From contig JAFMAW010000003.1 of NCBI GenBank assembly GCA_029784795.1, positions 41,395 through 105,394 of the forward strand: DNA of 64,000 bases, read 5' to 3'. Position numbers and translations under genes: made by a program. The notes below the pieces were generated by a model. The model was given only the letters and a program-made list of their open reading frames with translations. It made no database searches and was not told where the DNA came from. This document shows positions 1 to 8,366 of the stretch, in pieces. The DNA comes from Nitrososphaerota archaeon (lineage in GTDB: Archaea; Thermoproteota; Nitrososphaeria; Nitrososphaerales; UBA183). Position 1 is the first letter of the stretch. Each line of letters opens with the position of its first letter.

Positions 1-52
1 CCTTATTGAAAACCGAACACGCCGGAGCCCCGGTCGCGCGGGGGTTACGGGC

Positions 53-364
53 CTAGGAGGTGAGTATCAGCTCTACCTTCACGTCTTCGGGGATCCTCAG
101 CTTCGTGATCTGGCGCATGGTCCTGTCGTCAGGCTGGACGTCGAGGATCCTTCTGTGCACCCTGAGCTGCCAGTGGTCAAAGGTGTGGCTCCCTTCGCCG
201 GTCGGCGCCTTGCGCGTCGTTATCTTGAGCTTCTTCGTGGGGAGCGGCTGCGGGCCCCTCACCTTCACCCCTGTCTTGTCCGCAATCTCTCTGATGTCGT
301 TGGCGACCTTCTCAAGTTCCGGGAGATTGGTGCTCGTTAGCTTGATCCTGGCGAACTGGGGCAT
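53..364 (-). CDS. rps10: 30S ribosomal protein uS10
   Basis: The 103-residue product is a full-length archaeal uS10, which binds the head of the small ribosomal subunit. It opens with MPQFARIKLTS, has the KVRGPQPLPTKK and HTFDHWQLRVHRR segments typical of the family, and ends with the RIPEDVKVEL strand. The ATG is preceded on the minus strand by an AT-rich box near 389-400, so transcription probably starts just before the gene. In many archaea rps10 follows the EF-1A gene. Here the upstream neighbour is an unrelated sugar-isomerase gene, so the usual tuf-rps10 pairing is broken. Identity is secure. Confidence 0.97.
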   Translation of the reverse strand: MPQFARIKLTSTNLPELEKVANDIREIADKTGVKVRGPQPLPTKKLKITTRKAPTGEGSHTFDHWQLRVHRRILDVQPDDRTMRQITKLRIPEDVKVELILTS

Positions 365-413
365 TTTCTTTCATCGGCGCCGTGGAAGTCTATTTAGATG
401 TTGCCGCATCCTT

Positions 414-1205
414 TCACGTGTACGCCTGCCTGATAGTCGGGAACGCCCCGAGCGCCTGCTCCGGGGTGTACATGTGGGGGTTCAGCTCCAGACAGACGAG
501 GATGTCCCTCCCGGCTACCTGCTCCATCAGCCTGGCGAGGGGAGCGGTCCCCCTCCCCGGGATGAGATGATCGTCGAGGTCGCCGGAGTTATCGCTCAGG
601 TGGATCTCGGTGAGCTTAGCCCCCATCGCCTTCGCCATCGCGCTGGGGTCCTGGCCGCTCGCATGGGCGTGGCCGCTGTCGAGGGTGCATCCGCATCCTG
701 GAACCCTGTTGATGAGGGAGGCGAGGGACTCAGTGGTGCTCCCCAGGGGGTAGCAGTACACGGACGAGCTCCCAGCCTGGTTCTCAACGTTGATGCCGAG
801 CCTCCCCCCCGCGACCTTTACCATCCTTGTCAGGGTCGACACTGCGTCGTCCTCTGATCGCTGGACCATGGCCTCGTTGTGCACGCTCCCCGGGTGGACG
901 GTGATTATGCGCACTCCGAGGGAGGCACAGAACTCTACAAACGACTCCAGGGTCTTCGCTACCGCCTCTTTCACCGGCTGGAAGGGATTCGCAGGGTTAA
1001 GGTCGGTGAAGGGCGCGTGGGCTGTCACCGTCATGTTATAGGCCGACAGCGCGTCTTCGACCTCCCTCCGGTCGGACCAGCCTGGGTACGCGTGGGGGAC
1101 TTCGCCCCAGAGCTCGATGTAGTCCGCCCCCGAGTCACCGATTGCCTTCACCGCCGCGCCGATGTCCAGCCCTAGGAGAGACCAGGTGCTGATGCCTACC
1201 TTCAT
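414..1205 (-). CDS. Sugar phosphate isomerase/epimerase-like TIM-barrel protein
   Basis: This 263-residue protein looks like the xylose isomerase/AP endonuclease 2 superfamily, whose members are metal-dependent TIM barrels that isomerise sugars or cut abasic DNA. Family-like segments are the opening KVGISTWSL, the YIELWGE strand, ITVHPGS, the GINVENQ segment, CTLDSGHAHA and ELNPHMYTPEQ near the end. These supply the Glu, Asp and His residues usual for the metal site. The start is set at the ATG preceded by GGGAGAGAAG. A TTG 15 bases upstream is possible. Substrate cannot be told from the sequence; a sugar or inositol derivative is more likely than DNA because the protein is short and lacks clear endonuclease IV signatures. 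Confidence 0.8.
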   Translation of the reverse strand: MKVGISTWSLLGLDIGAAVKAIGDSGADYIELWGEVPHAYPGWSDRREVEDALSAYNMTVTAHAPFTDLNPANPFQPVKEAVAKTLESFVEFCASLGVRIITVHPGSVHNEAMVQRSEDDAVSTLTRMVKVAGGRLGINVENQAGSSSVYCYPLGSTTESLASLINRVPGCGCTLDSGHAHASGQDPSAMAKAMGAKLTEIHLSDNSGDLDDHLIPGRGTAPLARLMEQVAGRDILVCLELNPHMYTPEQALGAFPTIRQAYT

Positions 1206-1230
1206 CTTCTCTCCCTGCAAGTGGTCGCGC

Positions 1231-1656
1231 TCAGAACCCTGTGGATGCCTCGACCGCTCGGAGCCTCTTCACGAGCTCCTTGAGCATAGGAATCGCGACC
1301 TCGGGGTGCCCCTTTATGAGCCCCGCGAACCCCCACGCGGGAAGCACCCAGCACTTCGTCTGAGCCACGGCGACAACGTCCGCCGACCTCGGCTGCCCGT
1401 CTATCACGGACATCTCGCCGAAGAACTCCCCTCGCCCCAGGGTCGCGAGCAGCTTCGGCCCCTTCCTGACCTCCACCTTCCCGTCGATGATAAGATAGAA
1501 TCCCACTCCTGACCCCTTCTCGCCCACGACCCTGTCGCCTTCATTGAAGGACACCTCCTTCCCTTCTTTGACGATTGCCTTCCTGCTCTTTCCGTCGAGG
1601 CCGTCGAAGAAAGGCACGCCAGCGATGAGCTCAACCGTGTCGGGAGAATCCGCCAT
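1231..1656 (-). CDS. Stand-alone cyclic nucleotide-binding (CAP_ED) domain protein
   Basis: The 141-residue product is a single cNMP-binding beta-roll without a DNA-binding or channel domain. The phosphate-binding cassette reads GEFFGEMSVIDGQPRSADV at about residues 80-98. It has the FGE and PRSA elements that contact the cyclic phosphate in the CAP/PKA-regulatory family. A helix follows (MLKELVKRLRAVEAS) where CAP would continue into its dimer helix, but the protein ends there. The ATG lies 27 bases after a TTTAAA box at about 1681-1688, suggesting a leaderless transcript. It probably acts as a ligand sensor for a partner protein, but no partner is evident. Whether it still binds cAMP is untested. 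Confidence 0.85.
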   Translation of the reverse strand: MADSPDTVELIAGVPFFDGLDGKSRKAIVKEGKEVSFNEGDRVVGEKGSGVGFYLIIDGKVEVRKGPKLLATLGRGEFFGEMSVIDGQPRSADVVAVAQTKCWVLPAWGFAGLIKGHPEVAIPMLKELVKRLRAVEASTGF

Positions 1657-1705
1657 CCTGTCTCAAGGCGCCCCCTGGCGATTTAAACCCACCGAGCGCA
1701 TCAAC

Positions 1706-3310
1706 TCACCCGAGGGCCCTCCGCCTGAGGAGGTAGGCCCGCCACACCAACACGTCGGCCACCGCCCCGGCTGCGAGTACCGCCAGCAGAGCCACGGTCA
1801 GTACGGGGAACTTCGCGGCCGCCGGGTTCAGCGTGATGTCGGTGGTCTGCCCCGACGACACCTGCACGACCTGGCTGACCGTGGAGCCGTCGTAGGTCAT
1901 GGTGAAGTTGTACTCGCCCGGCGGGAGGACCAGTGAGACGGACCCTCCCCTGCCTGTCTTCAGGTGTTCCGGCTGGGCGCCCACCTTCTGCACCGTCAGC
2001 GTGGCGTTCTCGATGGGGACGCCTACGGAGCCCGCCAGGGCGTCCACCGTCCCCACCGATGGCTGGATGCTCTCGACCTGACGCGGGCCTGAGACCGAGA
2101 CGGGGAAGGAGACGGTTGTCACGTTCTCGAAGTTGAGCGCCACAGACGCCGCGACCGGGAATGACCGGGCGATGATATACGCGCTCCCCTTGTACGCCAC
2201 GAAGTCGGCGACCCCTGGCCCCGACACGGTGACCCCGACCTTGCCCAGGGCCACAGCCTGGGTCGCGTTGCCCAGGTCGATCCGCGTCTCCGAGGCAGGC
2301 GCGCTCGAAATGGTGAACGACTCGATCCCTCCGTCGTTGTAGGTCATCAGCAGTGTGGTCGGCCACGACGAGGCCGATCCGTTGAGGGGGGCGCTCAGCT
2401 GGAACGACCCGGACGACACCGGGGTGAGTTGGTTGCATGCTCCCAGAGAGACCCAGGTCCTTCCGTTGACCAGGAGATACTGGGTATCGTAGGTTGATAT
2501 CCCCGCGGGGGTCCTGACATAGGACCTGAGATCGTAGGGGCCGCTCCTCAGGCTGAGGTAGGTGGTCATCGGGGCTACCACGGGCTCGGTGCTTGCGCCC
2601 ACGGCGACCGCCTGGGTCTCGCCAGCCATGGTGTCGTAGGTGACCAGCCCGGTCGCTGTCAAGTAGGTCCGCGGGGTGTAGAGTTGGAACCAGGCCGAGA
2701 CGGGCTGCTGGGCCTGGGGAGCGAAGGCGCTAACTGAGCTGCCGTTCAGCGACACGATCAGGGCGCCCCCGACGGAAGTAGGGAGCTGGAACGTAGACGT
2801 CCCTCCCGCCGCCGGCCCCATCAGGCAGGCCTGCATCCCGTAGGCAGTGGTGTTGGCCACGGAGTAGCCCAGCACAAGGTCGCCCTTCGAGAGCCCAACC
2901 GACTCCAGCGCGGGGGGCTGGAGGGCGCTGGCGTTCCGCACGGAGAAGCCTATCTGGGCGACCCCGTCCCCGAGGTATGCGTCCAGGGTCCACTCACCCA
3001 CTGACCCATTGGACGGGAAGGTGTAGATCTTGGCCAGGGCGCCGGCGGGGAGCTCGACGGCCGGAAGGTCGGAGCCGTTCGGGGGCGCGAGGATGAGCGT
3101 CATCGCGCTGCTGTTGGAGTATGATTGGACCCAGAGGTTGTCCCCCGGGGCGAACACGGGGACCGCCCTGGAAGCCGGCTGGATGCTGAGTGGCCCGTAT
3201 CCGAGGCCGAGGAGGCCCTGGATGGAGTTCGACGCCGCCGCGTGAGACGGGAGAGGGGCGAAGGCCAGGAGGAGCAGGGCGGCCACGGCCAGCGCGGCGC
3301 TACTTCGCAA
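1706..3310 (-). CDS. Exported protein with C-terminal membrane anchor (MoxR/DUF58 locus)
   Basis: This 534-residue protein begins with a signal peptide (residues 1-25, hydrophobic core AALAVAALLLLAFAPLP followed by SHAAA). It ends with a transmembrane segment (about 505-527) and a short RRR-rich cytoplasmic tail. The body between is beta-rich, with many NxS/NxT sequons (for example NSS, NGS, NLT-like), fitting a glycosylated surface protein. A region around residues 455-480 (PPGEYNFTMTYDG) resembles carboxypeptidase-regulatory or PEGA-like beta-sandwich repeats. The TTG start overlaps the stop of the preceding membrane-protein gene by 11 bases, so it is the last gene of the moxR-DUF58 operon. 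No enzymatic motif is visible and no specific function is assigned. Confidence 0.75.
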   Translation of the reverse strand: MRSSAALAVAALLLLAFAPLPSHAAASNSIQGLLGLGYGPLSIQPASRAVPVFAPGDNLWVQSYSNSSAMTLILAPPNGSDLPAVELPAGALAKIYTFPSNGSVGEWTLDAYLGDGVAQIGFSVRNASALQPPALESVGLSKGDLVLGYSVANTTAYGMQACLMGPAAGGTSTFQLPTSVGGALIVSLNGSSVSAFAPQAQQPVSAWFQLYTPRTYLTATGLVTYDTMAGETQAVAVGASTEPVVAPMTTYLSLRSGPYDLRSYVRTPAGISTYDTQYLLVNGRTWVSLGACNQLTPVSSGSFQLSAPLNGSASSWPTTLLMTYNDGGIESFTISSAPASETRIDLGNATQAVALGKVGVTVSGPGVADFVAYKGSAYIIARSFPVAASVALNFENVTTVSFPVSVSGPRQVESIQPSVGTVDALAGSVGVPIENATLTVQKVGAQPEHLKTGRGGSVSLVLPPGEYNFTMTYDGSTVSQVVQVSSGQTTDITLNPAAAKFPVLTVALLAVLAAGAVADVLVWRAYLLRRRALG

Positions 3311-4076
3311 CGCCTATCCCCCACGAAGCGATGACAACGGCCAGCGCCGGCGGCGCCAGGATCAGCGGCGGATAGAGGCCTGTGAGCGATGCGACCACCG
3401 CCCACCCGGCCGTTGCCGCCGTCGCCACTATGGCTACAACGATCTGCCTCGGCTCCACCCTCCCCCCGGCGTCCCATCCGAGGGTCGCGTAGAGGAGCAG
3501 CACCACGTACAATGCGGCGAAGTCGAAGTAGACGGGGTTGGAGGCGGCGAAGGAGACGTACCCTGAAAGGGCGCTCCTAATCACGGCGCCGGGGTCTCCT
3601 CCCGCTGTAGCCGCGGCGTCTGCGGAGTTGATGAGGAGCAGTCCCAGCTCGGCCGCGGCGAGGCACGTGGGCACCACCCTGGTCAGCCTGTCGGACCGGG
3701 ACATGGCGACGCCCACCCTGAACGCCAAGAACGCCAGTCCGCAGGTCGACGCCCCCAGGACCCAGCCTAGGACCAGCTCCTGGCCAAGGCTGGGGATGAG
3801 CGTCCCGCCGAAGGCGAAGTACGCGACGACCAGGACAGGGAGGGCGAGGACGTCTGCTCCGTAGAAGTCGATGACGAACGCTCCGCTTGCGTTCCTTAGC
3901 TTAGGCACCGCGAACAGGGCCTCCGTCTTACCCACTTGGAGTGCGACTACCATCAGTTCGAAGAGCGTCAACTGGGAAAGGACACCGGAGCCGAACAGGG
4001 CCACTATGTACTCGACGTCTATGTAGAGGAGCGCGACCGTCGCGGCGACGGCAAGGGGGACCGTCCGCGCGTTCAT
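3300..4076 (-). CDS. Multipass membrane protein of the MoxR/DUF58 operon
   Basis: The 258-residue product starts MNARTVPLAVAATVALLYIDVEYIV and has about seven hydrophobic segments distributed over its whole length, with short polar loops. No enzymatic motif is visible. The ATG overlaps the stop codon of the DUF58 gene as ATGA, which fixes the start and implies translational coupling. Downstream it overlaps the exported-protein gene. Position in a moxR-DUF58 cassette suggests a role in assembling or anchoring surface proteins, as in other MoxR loci, but that is context only. I do not recognise a named family. Confidence 0.75.
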   Translation of the reverse strand: MNARTVPLAVAATVALLYIDVEYIVALFGSGVLSQLTLFELMVVALQVGKTEALFAVPKLRNASGAFVIDFYGADVLALPVLVVAYFAFGGTLIPSLGQELVLGWVLGASTCGLAFLAFRVGVAMSRSDRLTRVVPTCLAAAELGLLLINSADAAATAGGDPGAVIRSALSGYVSFAASNPVYFDFAALYVVLLLYATLGWDAGGRVEPRQIVVAIVATAATAGWAVVASLTGLYPPLILAPPALAVVIASWGIGVAK

Positions 4077-5182
4077 TTGCTGAGCACCATGGCCACCAGG
4101 CCGCTGATGTCTTCCTTGCCCGTGAAGAAAGCGACCCCAGAACCGATGACCGGGTTCCTCTTCCCCCATGTCAGCACCAGCGACGGCTTCTCGAGCACCA
4201 GGGCCATGGTCTCGGGGTCCTGTGTCTCGACCTGCCCCACGACGACGAAGTCGGAGTCTTTCGGCGTCTCCCTGGTCATCTCTCTCGCGCCGTCCTTCTT
4301 CCAGAGCCACACTACCATCTCCGCCAGCCCCGCCGGGTCCCTGGCCTGGGTTGTCCTCGCGTCGCCATCGACTACGTGCAGCAGCCTCACCGCCGTCCCG
4401 GACAGGATGGCAGGGAGCGCCACCCTCGCTATGGCCTCCGACGCCAGGTCCATCCATATGGCCGTCCCCCTCTCCTCGCTGTCCCGCTCTTCCAGGAAGC
4501 AGACGGTCATCGTCTCCGGGATGTTCGCCTCCCCGACCCTGACGTAGAGCCTGTCGCTGGGGAGCTTCGCTTCCCTCTTCCACATTATGTCCTTAGAGCT
4601 GGACGACGTGTTGTAGACCTCTGCCGAGTAGAACTCCTGGCCGAAGCCGCTCCTCCCTGCCGGGAGGTCTCCCAGCATGGCCGCGGCGACAGTGATCGGC
4701 TCCCTGCTGGCCAGGAGGAACGTCGGGAGGAACTCCAGCGCGAGGTCGAGCTCATGGAGCTGGCTGCGGACGAAGAGCCCGAGGGGGTCCCCCGCCCCCA
4801 CCCTGACCACGAAGCCGCTGAACAGCCCGGCGAACCTGGACTGCACAGCCAGCACCCTGGAGCTCCCCTCCCCTTCCAGCGAGGCATCGATCCCGCGCGG
4901 CCCGGATACCAGCTCGAAGTTGACCGCCACCCTCCTCGGGCCCGACCACCCCTTCAGGGCGACCGTGACCCTCCTTCCTTTGAACGTCCTCTCGCGGGAC
5001 TTCTCGGCGTAGAGGGTCAGCGCCTCGGGAGGGAGCGCCACGACGGCGAGGAGCGAAAACAGCGCCACGAATGCCAGGGAAAGGCCGATGGCCATCCCCC
5101 ATCCGAAGTTTGAGATGGACCCGACGACTGTCACTAGGGCTGTGGCCTTCAGGAAGTCCTTGCCATGGCTTGTCAGCCTTAT
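4073..5182 (-). CDS. DUF58 family membrane-anchored protein; probable AUA start
   Basis: DUF58 proteins partner MoxR AAA+ ATPases. This one has two N-terminal membrane segments, a beta-rich linker and a C-terminal DUF58 region around residues 180-310 (DLPAGRSGFGQEFYSAEVYNTSSSSKDIMWKREAK). The first GTG (5134) would give MTVVGSISNF. The open frame continues upstream to encode RLTSHGKDFLKATALV, which matches the R-L-T-x-x-G-K opening usual for this family. No ATG/GTG/TTG precedes it. An ATA at 5180-5182 overlaps the moxR stop TAA as ATAA, the same four-base geometry as other couplings here (ATGA, GTGA, TTGA). I therefore set the start at 5182 (369 residues), with GTG 5134 (353 residues) as fallback. 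Confidence 0.8.
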   Translation of the reverse strand: MRLTSHGKDFLKATALVTVVGSISNFGWGMAIGLSLAFVALFSLLAVVALPPEALTLYAEKSRERTFKGRRVTVALKGWSGPRRVAVNFELVSGPRGIDASLEGEGSSRVLAVQSRFAGLFSGFVVRVGAGDPLGLFVRSQLHELDLALEFLPTFLLASREPITVAAAMLGDLPAGRSGFGQEFYSAEVYNTSSSSKDIMWKREAKLPSDRLYVRVGEANIPETMTVCFLEERDSEERGTAIWMDLASEAIARVALPAILSGTAVRLLHVVDGDARTTQARDPAGLAEMVVWLWKKDGAREMTRETPKDSDFVVVGQVETQDPETMALVLEKPSLVLTWGKRNPVIGSGVAFFTGKEDISGLVAMVLSK

Positions 5183-6108
5183 CGTGGCGGCTTCACTCTT
5201 GTGAGTATCTCGCTGACGATGTGCCCGGGGTCGTTGGCCTGGCCGACCAGCACCGCAGACTGGTCCAGCTTCAGCCGGTGCCCGAGCACCTCGACGGCCA
5301 CCTGCTTGATGTCTTCAGGGGTCACGTAGTCCCTGCCTTCGAGGTAGGCCAGGGCCCTGGCGCAGTGTGTCAGGTGCACCATCGCCCTTGGGCTCGCCCC
5401 GAGGCTCAGCCTCGCGTCCCCCCTGCTCTCCTTCGCGATGGTCGCCAGGTACCCGATGATCTCGTCCGACACCTTCACCTTCTGCACCCCATCCATGATT
5501 TCCGCTAGCTCCGCGCCGCTCACGACAGCCTTGATCTGGTCCGTGTCCATCTCCCCGAGGTTCCTCCTGATCAGGGCAGACTCGGTGGCCAGGTCAGGGT
5601 AGGGCATCTCGATCCTCATGAGGAATCTGTCCAGCTGGTTCTCCGGGAGCGGGTAGACCCCGTGGAACTCCTGGGGGTTCTGGGTAGCGATGACCATGAA
5701 CGGCCGGGGGAGGGCCTGGGTCTGCCCCTCGACCGTCACCTGGAACTCCTGCATGGCCTCGAGGAGGGCGCTCTGCACCTTGGGGGGCGCCCGGTTAATC
5801 TCGTCGGCGAGGAGTATGTTGGTGAAGACTGGCCCCTTGCGGAAGTCGAAGGCCCTGTCCTTCATGTTGAACACGAATCCCCCCACCATGTCCATGGGGA
5901 GCATGTCAGGCGTGAACTGGATCCTCTTGAAGTCCACACCTATGCACCTCGTGAACGACTTCGCCAGGACAGTCTTCGAGACCCCCGGCACCCCCTCCAG
6001 GAGGACGTGCCCTCCCGCCAGGAATGAGACGAGGAGGAGGTTAACCTCCCTGTCCCTCCCTATGACCACCGTCCTGACCTGCTCAGACACTCTTTCTCTT
6101 AGGTCCAT
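5179..6108 (-). CDS. MoxR-type AAA+ ATPase
   Basis: The 309-residue product is a complete MoxR ATPase. Walker A is GVPGVSKT at residues 39-46, Walker B is LLADEINRAPPKVQSALLEAMQE, sensor 1 is in VIATQNP, and the lid domain carries the LSLGASPRAMVHL sensor 2 segment. MoxR proteins are thought to act as chaperones that activate or insert metal cofactors in partner proteins, often VWA or DUF58 proteins. The ATG at 6108 has GAGGAG nine bases upstream. A TTG six bases earlier is less well placed. The gene overlaps the end of the small membrane protein upstream and the ATA start of the DUF58 gene downstream, so it is part of a tight operon. Confidence 0.95.
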   Translation of the reverse strand: MDLRERVSEQVRTVVIGRDREVNLLLVSFLAGGHVLLEGVPGVSKTVLAKSFTRCIGVDFKRIQFTPDMLPMDMVGGFVFNMKDRAFDFRKGPVFTNILLADEINRAPPKVQSALLEAMQEFQVTVEGQTQALPRPFMVIATQNPQEFHGVYPLPENQLDRFLMRIEMPYPDLATESALIRRNLGEMDTDQIKAVVSGAELAEIMDGVQKVKVSDEIIGYLATIAKESRGDARLSLGASPRAMVHLTHCARALAYLEGRDYVTPEDIKQVAVEVLGHRLKLDQSAVLVGQANDPGHIVSEILTRVKPPR

Positions 6109-6427
6109 GTCCAAGCACTCCTCTCTGGATCTTCATAGCCAGCCCGGTCACTTCCTCCTTCCCCTCCACGGGGTCTGGCCTCCCGCCATACCTGAACGCT
6201 TCGTATGCCTTCAGAGTCTCGCCCATCTTCGACCAGTCGGCCTCCACTCCCGCCCCCTTAAGGCGCTCGAATGCCTCACCCCAGGTGGAACCCTGGGGGA
6301 GCCAAGGCGCCCCCGCCGCCATCGAGCGCTCCAGCACGGAGAAGGCCTCGGCCAGGGTGTCGACTTTCCTAGCTCCCGCCCCCCTCAGGGCCAGGACGCC
6401 GACGGCCGCCGCTGCGAGGACGGCCAT
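6083..6427 (-). CDS. Small membrane-anchored protein upstream of moxR
   Basis: This 114-residue product has one N-terminal hydrophobic segment (AVLAAAAVGVLALRG) followed by a soluble helical part (about residues 20-114) rich in Glu, Lys and Trp. The layout, one membrane helix then a helical tail next to MoxR and DUF58, recalls the cytoplasmic end of DUF4129-type proteins, but similarity is too weak to name it. It overlaps the moxR start by about 26 bases, so translation is likely coupled. Its ATG is the first plausible start. The hydrophobic stretch extends a little upstream of it (EILLALGD), so an earlier non-standard start cannot be excluded. Confidence 0.65.
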   Translation of the reverse strand: MAVLAAAAVGVLALRGAGARKVDTLAEAFSVLERSMAAGAPWLPQGSTWGEAFERLKGAGVEADWSKMGETLKAYEAFRYGGRPDPVEGKEEVTGLAMKIQRGVLGHGPKRKSV

Positions 6428-6449
6428 GTCTCCCAGGGCCAGCAGGATC

Positions 6450-7292
6450 TCAGACTGCGAAGTACTTCACCTCTGACGACATCGCGTACTGGAGCAGCGA
6501 GAGGCCGTAGGACGGGAGCACCTGGTCTTCCCCCTGTGGCCTGAGAACCACGATCGTCCCCGCGGGGGAGCCGTAGGTTCCGACGACAGTCATGTTCACG
6601 TTCATGAAGTCCTGCGGTGCGAACCCAGGCGCGATGAAGCCTCTCAGCTCGGTCGAAGTATCGGCGAAGCTGACGGCTCCTCTCACCCCAGCGTAGACCA
6701 GCGCGGTGGGCTCTGCACCTACCAGCGTGTCCTGGTTCACCACGCTCAACGACGCGACCGCGCCGTAGGCCGGGGTGACCCTCAGGATGAGATATGTGAC
6801 GGTGTTCGACTTGAACGACAGAGTCCCCCTGAAGTTGACGTAGGGTCCGGAGCCGACAACGCTGTAGTTCCCTTCGAGGACAGGTATCTCGCCAGTCCCT
6901 GTCGTGTTCGTGATGAGTATGTTGGAGAGGACCTCCCCCCTGAACACCTTGGGGAGGCCGACCACCTCGAACCTGACTCCGCTGACCGGCTGGCCCAGCT
7001 GCGCCAGAGACGAGGGGGACTTGGACCCGGACGTAAAGGCGGCGCCGACGGTGGAGTTCCCCCCGGGTGCGACGCCGAATGTGACGTTCAACCCGGTCGC
7101 GGCAGGGGCCAACACCTGAACGCTCACTGCGAAATAGGGGCCCTTGGGGACCTGGGTCGTCTGCGCCCCCGCCTGGGTCGCGATGGGGAGGCGGCCCTGG
7201 AGGCCTGTCCCACCCGCCAGGGCGAACGCAAGGCCCCCTGTGACCGCAATCAGGACAACGAGAAGTGCGGTTACAACGGTAGGGCGCCTCAT
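6450..7292 (-). CDS. Membrane-anchored exported protein, first gene of the MoxR operon
   Basis: The roughly 280-residue product has an N-terminal hydrophobic segment after MRRP (VVTALLVVLIAVTGGLAFALAG) that could be a signal anchor, then a Ser/Thr/Gly-rich beta-type ectodomain with several N-x-S/T sequons (NVT, NST, NTT, NYS, NMT). No catalytic motif is seen. The ATG at 7292 and a GTG at 7298 are both compatible with a TATA-like box at 7322-7332. It opens the minus-strand operon (anchor protein, small membrane protein, MoxR, DUF58, multipass protein, exported C-anchored protein), so it probably belongs to the same envelope-associated system. Function unknown. Confidence 0.72.
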   Translation of the reverse strand: MRRPTVVTALLVVLIAVTGGLAFALAGGTGLQGRLPIATQAGAQTTQVPKGPYFAVSVQVLAPAATGLNVTFGVAPGGNSTVGAAFTSGSKSPSSLAQLGQPVSGVRFEVVGLPKVFRGEVLSNILITNTTGTGEIPVLEGNYSVVGSGPYVNFRGTLSFKSNTVTYLILRVTPAYGAVASLSVVNQDTLVGAEPTALVYAGVRGAVSFADTSTELRGFIAPGFAPQDFMNVNMTVVGTYGSPAGTIVVLRPQGEDQVLPSYGLSLLQYAMSSEVKYFAV

Positions 7293-7298
7293 GGGCAC

Positions 7299-7508
7299 GG
7301 GGACTCTGAGGGGGCCATCGCACTAAAAGTATTGTTGACAGCCGCAGGGCACGGAGGGAGCGCTCCCACGACCCCCTTCGTCTCTCTGACGCTCCGGAGC
7401 CCCTGCGCCAGATTTCCATGGCGGGGGTGGGGCCGCCTGAGTCAGACCGAACGAGCCTCTCGCCTCGCGGGGCAAGCTTAAATCAAATGGAGGCTGCTTC
7501 GCCCAGGC
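7299..7508. promoter_or_regulatory. Divergent promoter region
   Basis: This 210-base stretch separates the minus-strand MoxR operon from a plus-strand zinc-ribbon gene. On the minus side the box CTAAAAG (7323-7329, plus-strand reading) lies 31-37 bases before the ATG. On the plus side TTAAAT at 7478-7483 lies 31 bases before the TTG start at 7509. No other structure was noticed. Confidence 0.55.
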
Positions 7509-7916
7509 TTGCATCAGGCAAAGGGACCGGCGAAGTGCTCGCTCTGCGGCGCCGAAGAGGCCACCTCAGGCTCGTTCCCCCTGGTGGTGGGGGTGGGGAA
7601 GGTCTGCATAGCAGACGGGATGGTGAACGTGAAGTGCGAAGCCTGCGGCGCGGGCGTCAAGAGGGTCACTTCTGCAAGACTGCAGGGACGGACGCTCTGC
7701 CTGTCAGACTACATGAAGGAGATAGAGAAGTACAGGCGGCATATAGTGCAGAGCTTCGACGAGGATGACGAACCTGCCGTCGCAATCCTCCAGCGGGCCC
7801 ACAACGAGGCGCCCGTAGGGTACACCCTCCTGGCGGTCCGCCGGGGGAGGAACAGCACCCATGTCTGGGAGGCGGAGTACGAGAAGACCGAGGTCTTTCA
7901 GATGCGCTGCAGCTGA
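7509..7916 (+). CDS. Zinc-ribbon small protein
   Basis: The 135-residue protein has two clear metal-binding knuckles. CSLCGAEE is at residues 10-17, and CEACG follows about 35 residues later; a lone C (VCIADG) lies between them and another (LCLSDY) after. The C-terminal half (residues 75-135) is mixed helix/strand without recognisable motif. The TTG start is supported by a TTAAAT box 31 bases upstream, giving a leaderless transcript. Such small archaeal zinc-ribbon proteins are often transcription or protein-interaction factors, but nothing more specific is visible. The downstream 107-residue gene lies in the same direction but has its own promoter-like box. Confidence 0.7.
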   Translation: MHQAKGPAKCSLCGAEEATSGSFPLVVGVGKVCIADGMVNVKCEACGAGVKRVTSARLQGRTLCLSDYMKEIEKYRRHIVQSFDEDDEPAVAILQRAHNEAPVGYTLLAVRRGRNSTHVWEAEYEKTEVFQMRCS

Positions 7917-8003
7917 CCACGATGCCAACAAACTAACCGCGAGACCAACAAACATACACACTTTTCCTTAAACTGGCGGGGCGCCGTCACACCTCCGTCG
8001 CCC

Positions 8004-8327
8004 TTGGCCAACGAAGAGATGCTCGTCCTGAACAGGCTCCTCCAGGAGATAGAGGACCTCAAGGAGGGGCTCGACCCTGCGATTCTGTCGGGGTGGTACC
8101 AGAAGGTGATGAGCGACGCCAGGGCAGATGCTCCAGGATACCTGACTGACTCGATAGGCGTCGTCCAGGATCCTATCCTCCCCATGAAGTTCGAGTTCAA
8201 GACGTCGAGGCGGGCTGTCAGGCACGTCATAGGCGCCATCGACCGGAACCTCGACGCCATGCCGCTGGCTACCAGGCTCTACTTCCAGAAGGTGGAAGAG
8301 CTGATCCAGGCCGAGTCGCTGCGCTAG
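8004..8327 (+). CDS. Conserved-looking small helical protein, function unknown
   Basis: The 107-residue product is mostly helical (LVLNRLLQEIEDLKEGLDP, then RRAVRHVIGAIDRNLDAMPLATRLYFQKVEELIQAE) with no membrane segment or cysteine. The TTG start follows a TCCTTAAACT box at about 7965-7974 at roughly 30 bases, the same leaderless spacing seen in neighbouring genes. I do not recognise a family. The composition, codon use and promoter spacing match the surrounding genes, which is why it is taken as real. It stands between a zinc-ribbon gene and a convergent CoA-transferase gene, and neither suggests a role. Confidence 0.65.
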   Translation: MANEEMLVLNRLLQEIEDLKEGLDPAILSGWYQKVMSDARADAPGYLTDSIGVVQDPILPMKFEFKTSRRAVRHVIGAIDRNLDAMPLATRLYFQKVEELIQAESLR

Positions 8328-8366
8328 CTCACTTCGCGGCCGCGTCCAGGCGCGCCGCCCCGGAGG

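Noticed and set aside
4077..4583. Long in-frame extension upstream of the multipass membrane protein gene
   Set aside because: Its translation is low-complexity and lies antisense-free but out of frame inside the DUF58 gene; the ATGA overlap at 4073-4076 gives a natural start.
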